14,778 nucleotides of DNA from an uncultured Eubacteriales bacterium (GTDB taxonomy: Bacteria > Bacillota > Clostridia > Oscillospirales > Acutalibacteraceae). The stretch is from contig ONYV01000050.1 of NCBI GenBank assembly GCA_900322105.1, forward strand, positions 2,032 to 16,809, in the 5' to 3' direction. A program made the translations under genes and the position numbers. Positions 4,938 through 12,943 of the stretch are shown here, piece by piece. Within the stretch, counting starts at the first letter, position 1, and each line of letters begins with the position of its first letter. The notes beneath the pieces were generated by a model. The model did not search any database, was not told the DNA's origin, and worked only from the letters and a program-made list of their open reading frames with translations.

Positions 4938-7472
4938 ATGAACGAGCGATCTGCTGTTCTTTTAGTCATCATGTCGGTTTTCGTATTTGCTGCGGGATTT
5001 CTTCCTGCGATAATAGAAAGCATACGGGAAGCGGTTTTTTATCATAAAAACCCAAGGTGCTGTTTTACAGGCAGGTATTCGATTTCGACAAAATTGCTCA
5101 TACTGACGCTGGGACTGATCGTTTCGATCTGGATCTTAAGATATACCGTGGCGTATTATTCCTCTTTCCACGGATGTCCTAACGATATCGGACGCCTTGG
5201 ATTTAGCGGCAAAGAGTTTTTTAACAGCTTTTTGCACGCGCTTCAAACGTTCAGCATGGATGAAAGCTATACGGATTACTGGGTGAACGGTCAGGAGATG
5301 ATCGCTAAGCTCTCTTCGGGAAATGAAGCCGCACGGTGGTTTTATAATGCGTTTTGCAGCATTCAGAATATCATGGCGCCTGTGATCGGCGGCGCTGTTG
5401 TTTTTGAGATGCTGACCAAAGCGTTTCCGACTTTTCGGCTGTTCTGCATTGATTTTTTGCTGTGGAAAGAAAAGTATTATTTCAGCGAATTAAACGAAAA
5501 CTCTCTTGCATTGGCAAGGAGCATCTTGTCCGAACCGTCCCGAAGAAATGCTACACTCATTTTTGCCGACGCCTATGCCGAAGACGATGAAGAAGACAGC
5601 ACAGGTTGGCTGCTGGAAGCAAAAGCGATGGGTGCGATCTGTCTGAAAGCCGATCTGCTGCATATTTCATATAACAGGCTGAACAGGAAGAGAAAATTTA
5701 TTTTCCTGATCGATAAATCAGAGAACAAAAACATCGGTATGCTGGCAGGCATGCTGGATGATGACAATATTGCTACATATCAGAATGCATTTATCTATGT
5801 GTTTTCTACCGACAGAAAATATTCAAACATAGAAGATGAGGTTTCGGGGATCGTGAATATTGCGCGGGATAAGGTCGAGAAACGAAATCAAAAGCTGAAA
5901 CCGAAGATCAGGATGCCCTATGTTGTCCCGGTCAATGCTGTCAGAAATATGGCGGATCACTTGATGCAGGAAGTGCCGCTGTTTGAAGTGCTGATCGGTT
6001 CTGAGCAAAGAGAGCTTACGGTAACGATCATCGGCGGCGGTTCTGTCGGAACAGAAATGTTTTTGGCAGCGTATCGATTCGGACAGATCTTAGATGTCAG
6101 GCTGAATGTCAACATGGTTTCCAGAGAGCCTGAAACATCAGATGACAGCAGCACTGTCGGCTTTGCAGACAAGATCAATTATATCAATCCTGAGATCCTG
6201 AGAAGCGCCGATCCGAATGATGAACTGCTGATCTGTAATTGTGACCCCGAACATTCCGAAAGATCAGCGCCGTATATGGACTTTCGGTATGATTCCGATG
6301 AAGTCATGTCGGATCGCTTTATCAGGAAGCTGAGGGACGATCCACGGTTTGTGAATACGGATTATTTCATCATTGCACTTGGCAGTGACGAGGAGGATTA
6401 TCTTGTCGCCGAGAAGATCAAAAGTATTGTTGCCGAGCATCACATAGCAAAGGCTCGTGACAAAAAAACGGTGATCGCTTTTTGCATCACAAATTCTGAC
6501 CTCATGAAAAAACTGAATGAGCATCCGCAAAGGCGCTATATCAAAGACAGACAAGACAGCGATATCTATATGTATGCTTTCGGAAGCAAAAATGAAGTCT
6601 ACAGCTGTGACAATGTTTTCTTTGGCGGTATCAATTATGCAGATTATCTGACGGGACAGTACAATGAAGACCATCTGAAAAGAAGTGAAAAGAAAAAAAG
6701 ACGTTTTTATGAAACAATCTTAGGGGAGCATTATGAAAAGCTCCTGAAGGATATCTACAATCAGATGTCGAGCGTTGCAAGGTTAATGCATCTGAAATAC
6801 AAGATATTCTCTGCGCAAAGGCTCTGTCATAAAGAATATCCGTTTTGCGTATTTGACAGGCAGGATGCCGCTATAGATCATGATGAGCAGAACCGAAGGC
6901 TGATCGAAGCATATAGAGATACGGTGCTTTCGGTCGTATCGGATGAGGAAGACAAAGAAAAAACCGTTCTGCACAGGCTTGCATGGCTGGAGCACAGAAG
7001 ATGGAATGCATTTATGAGAACGTGCGGATTCAGAGGCGCATCGGCAGAAGTGTTGAACGAATACTATTCCCTCAGGTGCTTTGAACACAGCACACCAAAT
7101 TATAAGTTTATTCCCATTAAACTGCATCCGTGTATTGTGGAGTGTTCAGAAAAAGGGATGATCATCCCGTTCTGCCAAGATGCACCACGAAACGGCGGTA
7201 TGTCAGAAGAACAGTATCAGGAAAAGATTGCTGCGATCAGAGCGTTTTGTTCTAAGCACCGTGTTCAGGAGTTTGATCGGTTAGATGATGTCAGTTATCG
7301 TGTATGGGAGTTGGCACTCATGGAAAAAACGGAAGAAGCCGTACAGAAAAGTGAGAAGGATCACAAGCCGATCCGATATGCGGAATTGTATGCTCTCTTT
7401 CAGTTGGCTGATTTCAAAATTTGGGATTATCCTTATGAAGAAAAGCTGACGGAGGATATCAAACTGCTGTGA
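4938..7472 (+). CDS. Membrane protein with two Rossmann-like (RCK-like) segments and a C-terminal RyR domain
   Basis: An 844-residue protein. Hydrophobic helices lie at about 5-26 and 49-72, with a possible third at about 130-155; a helix rich in Phe between them could be re-entrant. No TVGYG potassium filter is seen. A cytosolic part follows: a TrkA-N/RCK-like segment (strand ATLIFADAY from 205, then MGAICLKADLL and KFIFLIDKSENKNIG), then a clear Rossmann with TIIGGGSVGTEM (GGGSVG at 366-371). At the C-terminus, LAWLEHRRWNAFMRTCGFR (681 on) and LHPCIVE (729 on) match the RyR domain pattern. Prokaryotic RyR domains are thought to sense ligands, possibly nucleotides. The role here, perhaps a ligand-gated channel or membrane sensor (compare CASTOR/POLLUX-type channels), is inference. 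AAGGAG (4921-4926) favours ATG 4938 or TTG 4935; GTG 4926 overlaps the ribosome site. Confidence 0.75.
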   Translation: MNERSAVLLVIMSVFVFAAGFLPAIIESIREAVFYHKNPRCCFTGRYSISTKLLILTLGLIVSIWILRYTVAYYSSFHGCPNDIGRLGFSGKEFFNSFLHALQTFSMDESYTDYWVNGQEMIAKLSSGNEAARWFYNAFCSIQNIMAPVIGGAVVFEMLTKAFPTFRLFCIDFLLWKEKYYFSELNENSLALARSILSEPSRRNATLIFADAYAEDDEEDSTGWLLEAKAMGAICLKADLLHISYNRLNRKRKFIFLIDKSENKNIGMLAGMLDDDNIATYQNAFIYVFSTDRKYSNIEDEVSGIVNIARDKVEKRNQKLKPKIRMPYVVPVNAVRNMADHLMQEVPLFEVLIGSEQRELTVTIIGGGSVGTEMFLAAYRFGQILDVRLNVNMVSREPETSDDSSTVGFADKINYINPEILRSADPNDELLICNCDPEHSERSAPYMDFRYDSDEVMSDRFIRKLRDDPRFVNTDYFIIALGSDEEDYLVAEKIKSIVAEHHIAKARDKKTVIAFCITNSDLMKKLNEHPQRRYIKDRQDSDIYMYAFGSKNEVYSCDNVFFGGINYADYLTGQYNEDHLKRSEKKKRRFYETILGEHYEKLLKDIYNQMSSVARLMHLKYKIFSAQRLCHKEYPFCVFDRQDAAIDHDEQNRRLIEAYRDTVLSVVSDEEDKEKTVLHRLAWLEHRRWNAFMRTCGFRGASAEVLNEYYSLRCFEHSTPNYKFIPIKLHPCIVECSEKGMIIPFCQDAPRNGGMSEEQYQEKIAAIRAFCSKHRVQEFDRLDDVSYRVWELALMEKTEEAVQKSEKDHKPIRYAELYALFQLADFKIWDYPYEEKLTEDIKLL

Positions 7473-7494
7473 TGAATGGCAATACGCTGTAAAA

Positions 7495-7523
7495 AACATC
7501 ATGCGGCATGAACATCATGTTTT
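7495..7523. repeat. Direct repeat and nested dyads after the RyR-domain gene
   Basis: AACATCATG occurs at 7495-7503 and again at 7511-7519 (16-bp period). Between the copies lies the dyad CATGC-G-GCATG (7500-7510), and AAAACAT (7493-7499) pairs with ATGTTTT (7517-7523). No T-run ends the structure, so a terminator is not clear. It could be a weak terminator, a protein-binding site or chance. Confidence 0.4.
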
Positions 7524-7550
7524 GCAGAGCAAAAAAATACCCGACAGGTG

Positions 7551-7591
7551 TGCTGAGTCAGCATGCTTACAATACAAAATATCATATTTTG
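7551..7591 (+). promoter_or_regulatory. Putative operator-promoter region of the alpha-galactoside operon
   Basis: Two perfect dyads flank a -10-like TACAAT (7568-7573): TGCTGA-G-TCAGCA (7551-7563) and CAAAATAT-C-ATATTTTG (7575-7591). The first would overlap the spacer and -35, the second the transcription start. No good -35 is seen at 17-18 bp, consistent with either an activator-dependent promoter or a wrong -10 choice. The arrangement suggests control of the operon by a sugar-responsive regulator encoded elsewhere. Confidence 0.55.
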
Positions 7592-7642
7592 GTAAAACTT
7601 ATGTGCATGATGCTGTATCGTTTTATCAGAAGGGGGCGCATT

Positions 7643-9121
7643 ATGACGGACAGATCAAAGGTTATTTTCGGAAACATCATCAGTGAAAGCGTTTGGCGCA
7701 AGGCGGAAAGCTCCAAACAAAAGAACATCAGAAAATACGGCGATGACAGCGACGCTGACTATGGCGTGAGCATCAGAGAGAATCCATGTCTTTTCGAGCC
7801 GCTCGGAGTCTGTGATATCAGGGTCGGAGAAGGCAGCGGCGGATTGCCGTTTGATCGGGAAAAAGGGCTGATCGTCGGCAACATCCGCATGGGCTTTGGA
7901 CACTACCGCATTGCTGCTGCGATCTCATCGGCAGCCCATGCCCTTGGGTATACACCCTACTGGATGGATCTTAATTCCTTCCCGGACACGACCTGCACAA
8001 AGGTCATCAGCGCACAAAACGAACTGTATTCACTTGGCTCACGCATCTCACAAAAGAGCCGGTTGTTTAACAAGCTGATCTGGGAGCCGCTGAATTACGA
8101 GGGCTTTCGTCAGCTCACCTATAATGCGTCCGATCAGAAAAATGCAGAGCTGATGGCGCCTGTATTCAGGAATATTCCAAAGGATATCCCCGTTATCGGC
8201 ACTCACGTCTGGCCGTCGCAGGCGGCGCTCCATGCAGGGATGCGTTATGTCGTCAATGCGATACCCGATAACTGGCCGATGGCGCTCCATCTTGCAGAGG
8301 GCAGTGTACACACCGTCCAGACGCATCAGTCCTATCTCGGCTATCGTATCTTAAACGGTATGCAGGGAAAAAACATTCTTGAACCAATGCCTCCTGAAAG
8401 TCTTGTGTATACAGGACACTATATTGATCACGAGCTGCTGACGGATCTTGCGGGTGACTGTAACCGCAGAATAGAGCGCAAGAAATCTAAAAAACCGATG
8501 CGTTTTCTTCTGACGATCGGGGGCGCAGGAGCGCAGCGTGAGCTGTTTGCGGCTGTGATACGCTATCTGATGCCGGCGATCAAAAAGAAAAAAGCGGTGC
8601 TGTATATCAATGTCGGAGATTACGGTCAGGTCTGGGAGGAGCTTTGCGCTCAGATAAAAGATCTGCAAGGTGTGAGCCGAACTTATTTCAATGAATGGCA
8701 AAAGACGGTTTCATTTGCAGATGAGGCGATGAGAGAAGAAGTATACGGTGTCCATGCGTTCTGTCACAGCAATATCTTTGAAGCAGTGTACTGTACGAAT
8801 CTGCTGATGAGATCCTGCGATGTGCTGGTGACGAAGCCCGGTGAGCTGGCGTACTATCCCGTGCCGAAGCTGTTTCTCAAAAGGATCGGCGGACATGAAA
8901 AATGGGGTGCGATCCATTCGGCGGAAATGGGTGACGGTACGCTGGAATGTGAGGACGTTCTTCACACACTGCAAATGATAAAGCTGCTGCTGTGCGAGGA
9001 TGATCTGCTGATACAGATGTGTGAGCAGATCAAGGTCAATCACACCATCGGACTGTATGACGGCGCATACAATGTCGTGAAGTTGGCGATGAAAATGCGG
9101 CAGAACGATCAGATCACCTGA
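7643..9121 (+). CDS. GT-B-fold, MurG/MGDG-synthase-like protein of unknown function
   Basis: A 492-residue cytosolic protein that begins a galactoside operon. After about 70 residues it shows VGNIRMGFGHYRIAAA (MGFGHYR at 83-89), like the Gly-His loop of MGDG-synthase/UgtP/MurG glycosyltransferases. Then come GTHVWPSQAA and VYTGHYIDHELL in the N-terminal half, and a C-terminal half with LLTIGGAGAQREL (GGAGAQ at 293-298) and VLVTKPGELAYYP (394 on), which match the GG-x-GA and nucleotide-sugar loops of that superfamily. From memory it may be the family called DUF6937/DUF6938; I could not verify this. The donor and acceptor are unknown; a UDP-galactose link is suggested only by context. An ATG at 7508 is in frame, but that extension would cover the operator region; ATG 7643 has AAGGGGG upstream and is preferred. 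Confidence 0.75.
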   Translation: MTDRSKVIFGNIISESVWRKAESSKQKNIRKYGDDSDADYGVSIRENPCLFEPLGVCDIRVGEGSGGLPFDREKGLIVGNIRMGFGHYRIAAAISSAAHALGYTPYWMDLNSFPDTTCTKVISAQNELYSLGSRISQKSRLFNKLIWEPLNYEGFRQLTYNASDQKNAELMAPVFRNIPKDIPVIGTHVWPSQAALHAGMRYVVNAIPDNWPMALHLAEGSVHTVQTHQSYLGYRILNGMQGKNILEPMPPESLVYTGHYIDHELLTDLAGDCNRRIERKKSKKPMRFLLTIGGAGAQRELFAAVIRYLMPAIKKKKAVLYINVGDYGQVWEELCAQIKDLQGVSRTYFNEWQKTVSFADEAMREEVYGVHAFCHSNIFEAVYCTNLLMRSCDVLVTKPGELAYYPVPKLFLKRIGGHEKWGAIHSAEMGDGTLECEDVLHTLQMIKLLLCEDDLLIQMCEQIKVNHTIGLYDGAYNVVKLAMKMRQNDQIT

Positions 9122-9138
9122 AAGGCAGGGAGAATATT

Positions 9139-10578
9139 ATGAAACGGTTAACCAAAAGACAAATGAGGATCTTTGCAGTCGGTCAGCTTGGATGGTCGAC
9201 CTTGAGCGGCATCATCAGCGCATGGTTCGTCACGTTCTATTTGCCGACGCAGACTGATATTGACAACGGCGCAATACAGTATATTTCTCCGGGACTTGTC
9301 ATAGGCGGATTTCTGACAATATTAGGACTGATCACGGCGCTGTCAAGAGTGTTTGACGCAGTGACAGACCCGTGGATCGCGTCTATGTCTGACAGAAGCA
9401 AGAACAAGCGGGGCAGACGCATTCCCTTTATGCAGTACGCCGCCATTCCGCTGTCGGCAGTGACTGTTCTGCTGTTCTGTGCGCCCGTCGAGCAGATCAG
9501 CTCATGGAACGTTGTGTGGATCTCGGTATTTATCATTCTGTTCTATCTTTTTATGACAATGTACTGCACGCCGTATAATGCGCTGATCTCTGAATTTGGT
9601 AAGACGCAGGATGACAGAATGTACATTTCAACGGCGATCTCACTTACTTTCTTTGCAGGCACGATGCTTGCCTATACGCCGTTTGTATTTGCAGGACTGC
9701 TCAGGGGCAGCACGGGCTTTGCGTGGAGCTATCGGATCTGCTTCATCGTCCTTGCGGTCATTTCCTGCATCTGTATGCTGATCCCGACATTTTTCCTCAA
9801 GGAAAAGGATTTTGTCGAAACCAAACCGTCCAATGCCAATATGTTCAAATCTCTTGGTGCAACCTTCAAAAATAAAAACTTCCGTACATTTGTATTTTCC
9901 GATATCATGTACTGGGTGGGTCTTACCTTGTTCCAGACGGGACTGCCGTTCTTTGTCAAGGTGTCTATGAAATTAGATGAATCCTTTACCATGATCTTCC
10001 TGGGCGGTATGACGATTCTGTCGGCTGTTTTCTATCCCATCGTTCCGAAGATGGTAAAGAAATACGGAAAGAAGAAGTTAGTTGTAGCAGGATTTTTGGG
10101 GCTGGCGTTAGCATACGTGATCGCAGGGCTGATCGGTATCATCGGCACGACCGTGATACCGGGTATCGTTTACGGCGTGCTGATCTGTGTGATCGCTGCC
10201 TTCCCGATGGCGCTGCTCGGCATTATCCCTCAGTCGATCGTTGCCGATGTTGCAGAGGCAGACGGATATGAAACAGGCGAAAACCGTGAAGGAATGTTCT
10301 TTGCCGCCCGTACCTTTGCTATGAAATTCGGTCAGTCACTGGCGATGCTGATCTTCACTTCTCTGGCGATCATCGGCACCACTCAGAATACCAACAGCAA
10401 CGATATCACCGCCTCTGTTCTCGGCATGACGATCGTCGGATTCGTTGCGGTCGTTTTCTGTACCGCAGGCGCACTGATCCTCAGCTTCTACGATGAAAAG
10501 AAAGTGATGACGTCTATCGATCATAAAAAAGAAGCAGCCGCAGATCAACAGAAGGAAGCGGCAGAAAAAGGCAGGTGA
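9139..10578 (+). CDS. GPH-family (MelB-like) sugar:cation symporter
   Basis: A 479-residue MFS transporter of the glycoside-pentoside-hexuronide family, whose usual length is 450-500. About twelve hydrophobic helices are visible. Helix 2 ends in SRVFDAVTDPWIASMSD: D73, T76 and D77 align with the cation-site residues of MelB (D55, N58, D59). The loop RSKNKRGRRIPFM is the family's 2-3 loop. A late IPQSIVADVAEADGYETGENREGMFFA segment is also typical of GPH proteins. It begins 17 bp after the upstream gene, with AGGGAGA at 9127-9133, and its stop overlaps the next start, so it is inside the operon. With the downstream alpha-galactosidase it most likely imports melibiose, raffinose or similar alpha-galactosides (inference). 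The C-terminal tail is Lys/Glu/Ala-rich and cytosolic. Confidence 0.93.
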   Translation: MKRLTKRQMRIFAVGQLGWSTLSGIISAWFVTFYLPTQTDIDNGAIQYISPGLVIGGFLTILGLITALSRVFDAVTDPWIASMSDRSKNKRGRRIPFMQYAAIPLSAVTVLLFCAPVEQISSWNVVWISVFIILFYLFMTMYCTPYNALISEFGKTQDDRMYISTAISLTFFAGTMLAYTPFVFAGLLRGSTGFAWSYRICFIVLAVISCICMLIPTFFLKEKDFVETKPSNANMFKSLGATFKNKNFRTFVFSDIMYWVGLTLFQTGLPFFVKVSMKLDESFTMIFLGGMTILSAVFYPIVPKMVKKYGKKKLVVAGFLGLALAYVIAGLIGIIGTTVIPGIVYGVLICVIAAFPMALLGIIPQSIVADVAEADGYETGENREGMFFAARTFAMKFGQSLAMLIFTSLAIIGTTQNTNSNDITASVLGMTIVGFVAVVFCTAGALILSFYDEKKVMTSIDHKKEAAADQQKEAAEKGR

Positions 10579-12941
10579 TGTCATTGATCAGAAAGCTGAC
10601 AGGCAAACGCTGCGCTTTTGTACTCGATACAGAAAACACGAGCTATGTGTTTTCTGTCACTCCATCGGGACATTTAGAGCATTTATATTACGGAGAGAAG
10701 ATCTCTTTGCAGGAAGCGGCGGAGTGTGAAGCGTTTTGTGACAAACGTGAGTTTGAAAACGGCAACAGTATTGTCTATTCTAAAGATTTCCCTGATGTCC
10801 TGCTCGAAGATATGTGTCTGGAATTTTCTGCGGCAGGTCACGGAGATATACGGGAACCGTTTGTGTCGATCGTTCATCCTGACGGCAGCCGCAGTGTCGA
10901 TTTTCTGTATGCGGAAGACCATATCGACAGTGAACCTTCCGATCTCACTACTCTTCCAAGCTCCTATGCCGAGGAAGGGAAAGCGGAGCATCTCTCTGTT
11001 ATCGTAAAGGACGGTATGCTGACGCTGGAACTTCACTATCGGGTATATCCCGAATGCGACGTCATTACCCGCTGCTGTCGTCTGGTCAATCACGGAAAAG
11101 AGCAGATCGAACTGGATCGTCTGATGAGTACGCAGATTGATCTGCCGTTTTGCGGTGTAGCCGTTACCTCATTTCACGGCGCATGGGCAAGGGAAATGAA
11201 GAAACATACCACATTGTTGACAGAAGGCAAGCTCGTGACAGAAAGCCGCACAGGATCTTCCTCCAACAGAACGAACCCGTTCTTTATGGTACACGCTCCG
11301 AACGCAGCAGAGCATTCGGGCAGCGTCTACGGTTTTAACCTGATCTACAGCGGAAACCATTATTCCGCCGTGGAAGTCAATGCCTATGGAAAGACCCGTA
11401 TCATCAGCGGCATACAGCCCGAAGGTTTCCGATTTCTTCTGAAAGAGGGCGAATGCTTTGAAACGCCCGAAGCCGTGATGACCTATTCCTCTGACGGCTT
11501 TTCGGGTCAGAGCGTGAATATGCACCGTTTTGTGAAAGAACATATCGTCAGGGGAACATGGAAGCACAAAGAACGTCCTGTTCTGTTGAATAGCTGGGAG
11601 GCGCTGTATTTCAACGTCAGTAAAAACAGCCTGCAAGGTCTTGCAAAGGAAGGAAAAAAACTCGGGATCGAGCTGTTTGTGGTAGATGACGGCTGGTTCG
11701 GAGAGAGAAACAGCGATACAAAATCTTTAGGCGATTGGGAACCCGATCAGAAAAAGCTGCCCGATGGTCTGAAACCCTTAGCAGAAAAGATCAAGTCGCT
11801 TGGCATGGACTTCGGTATTTGGGTCGAGCCTGAAATGGTCAATACGGACAGTGATCTCTATCGGCAGCATCCTGATTGGACAATGGAAATACAGGGGAAA
11901 AAGCACTCCGAAGGAAGAAATCAGAGAGTGCTGGATCTTGCAAATCCCGATGTGCAGGAATATCTGATCAGGAAGCTGAGCGAAGTGTTTTCCTCGGCTG
12001 ACATACGCTATGTGAAATGGGATATGAACCGCATTTTTTCGGATGTCTACTCTCCTTTTCTCCCTGCCGATTGTCAGGGAGAGACAGCGCACCGATATAT
12101 CTGCGGTCTTTATCGGATCATCGGAACGCTGACAAAACGGTTTCCTGAGATCCTTTTTGAAGGGTGCGCTTCGGGCGGCAATCGTTTTGATCTTGGAATG
12201 CTTTGTTACTTTCCGCAGATATGGGCAAGTGATAATACCGATGCTGTGAGCCGAGTTTCGATACAGGAAGGTTACAGCTACGGATATCCGCAGTCCTGTA
12301 TCGGCGCTCACGTCAGCGCAGTGCCGAATCATCAGACGCTGCGGAGTACACCGCTCGGCACACGGTTCGGAGCGGCCGCTTTTGGAATTTTAGGATATGA
12401 ATGTGATGTGCGGGATCTCAGCGCAGAAAGCAGAGAGGCGATCCGCAAACAGATCGATCTGTATCAGAAATGGCGCAAGGTCTTGCAGTTCGGACAGTTT
12501 TACAGAGTGATCTCGGGCAATATTCACGAGTGGATCTGTGTGTCGGAGGATCAAAAATGTGCTGTCGGACTTCTGATGCAGGAGCTGACCTGTCCGAACC
12601 TTCAGCCGCAGCGCTTTTTTGCGCATGGTCTTGATCCGAAAACAAAGTACCATTTTTATAATATCCCCGAACGGCTGGATATCAAACAATTTGGAAGTCT
12701 GATCAATACCATTGCACCATTCCATGTAAAACAGGATTCACTGGTTCATAATGCGATTGCCAAGGTCGTAAAAATGTACAGTGAAAAAGAGGATAGGATC
12801 GTGTCGGGAGAGATCCTGATGAAAACAGGCGTTTCACTTTGTCCTGCTTTTTCGGGGACGGGCTTTAACGAAAACGTCAGGATATTCCCTGACTTTGCGT
12901 CTCGACTATACTTTATGGAAGCAGCAGAACAGGAGGTATAA
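10578..12941 (+). CDS. Alpha-galactosidase, glycoside hydrolase family 36
   Basis: A 787-residue intracellular enzyme (no signal peptide) that releases galactose from alpha-1,6-galactosides such as melibiose and raffinose. The N-terminal beta-sandwich spans about 1-330 and the TIM barrel about 335-650. It shows LLNSWEALYFN (NSWEA at 338-342), VDDGWFGER (369 on), WVEPEMVNTDSDLY, YVKWDMNR with the nucleophile Asp482, FEGCASGGNRFDLGM, and WASDNTDAVSRVSIQ with the likely acid/base Asp552. The length and motif order match the roughly 730-residue tetrameric bacterial GH36 enzymes. The ATG at 10578 shares its A with the TGA of the transporter (translational coupling) and has AAAGG six bases upstream; a GTG at 10575 or TTG at 10584 are less likely starts. 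The gap to galK is 2 bp. Confidence 0.96.
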   Translation: MSLIRKLTGKRCAFVLDTENTSYVFSVTPSGHLEHLYYGEKISLQEAAECEAFCDKREFENGNSIVYSKDFPDVLLEDMCLEFSAAGHGDIREPFVSIVHPDGSRSVDFLYAEDHIDSEPSDLTTLPSSYAEEGKAEHLSVIVKDGMLTLELHYRVYPECDVITRCCRLVNHGKEQIELDRLMSTQIDLPFCGVAVTSFHGAWAREMKKHTTLLTEGKLVTESRTGSSSNRTNPFFMVHAPNAAEHSGSVYGFNLIYSGNHYSAVEVNAYGKTRIISGIQPEGFRFLLKEGECFETPEAVMTYSSDGFSGQSVNMHRFVKEHIVRGTWKHKERPVLLNSWEALYFNVSKNSLQGLAKEGKKLGIELFVVDDGWFGERNSDTKSLGDWEPDQKKLPDGLKPLAEKIKSLGMDFGIWVEPEMVNTDSDLYRQHPDWTMEIQGKKHSEGRNQRVLDLANPDVQEYLIRKLSEVFSSADIRYVKWDMNRIFSDVYSPFLPADCQGETAHRYICGLYRIIGTLTKRFPEILFEGCASGGNRFDLGMLCYFPQIWASDNTDAVSRVSIQEGYSYGYPQSCIGAHVSAVPNHQTLRSTPLGTRFGAAAFGILGYECDVRDLSAESREAIRKQIDLYQKWRKVLQFGQFYRVISGNIHEWICVSEDQKCAVGLLMQELTCPNLQPQRFFAHGLDPKTKYHFYNIPERLDIKQFGSLINTIAPFHVKQDSLVHNAIAKVVKMYSEKEDRIVSGEILMKTGVSLCPAFSGTGFNENVRIFPDFASRLYFMEAAEQEV

Positions 12942-12943
12942 AA

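Noticed and set aside
7551..7563. TGCTGAGTCAGCA equals the vertebrate Maf recognition element
   Set aside because: The context is clearly bacterial, so the identity to a eukaryotic bZIP site is coincidence. Only its palindromic nature is retained as meaningful.
7508..7642. Longer N-terminus for the GT-B protein (ATG at 7508)
   Set aside because: The extra 45 residues cover the two dyads and the putative -10. They have no family character, and the ATG at 7643 has a better ribosome site.
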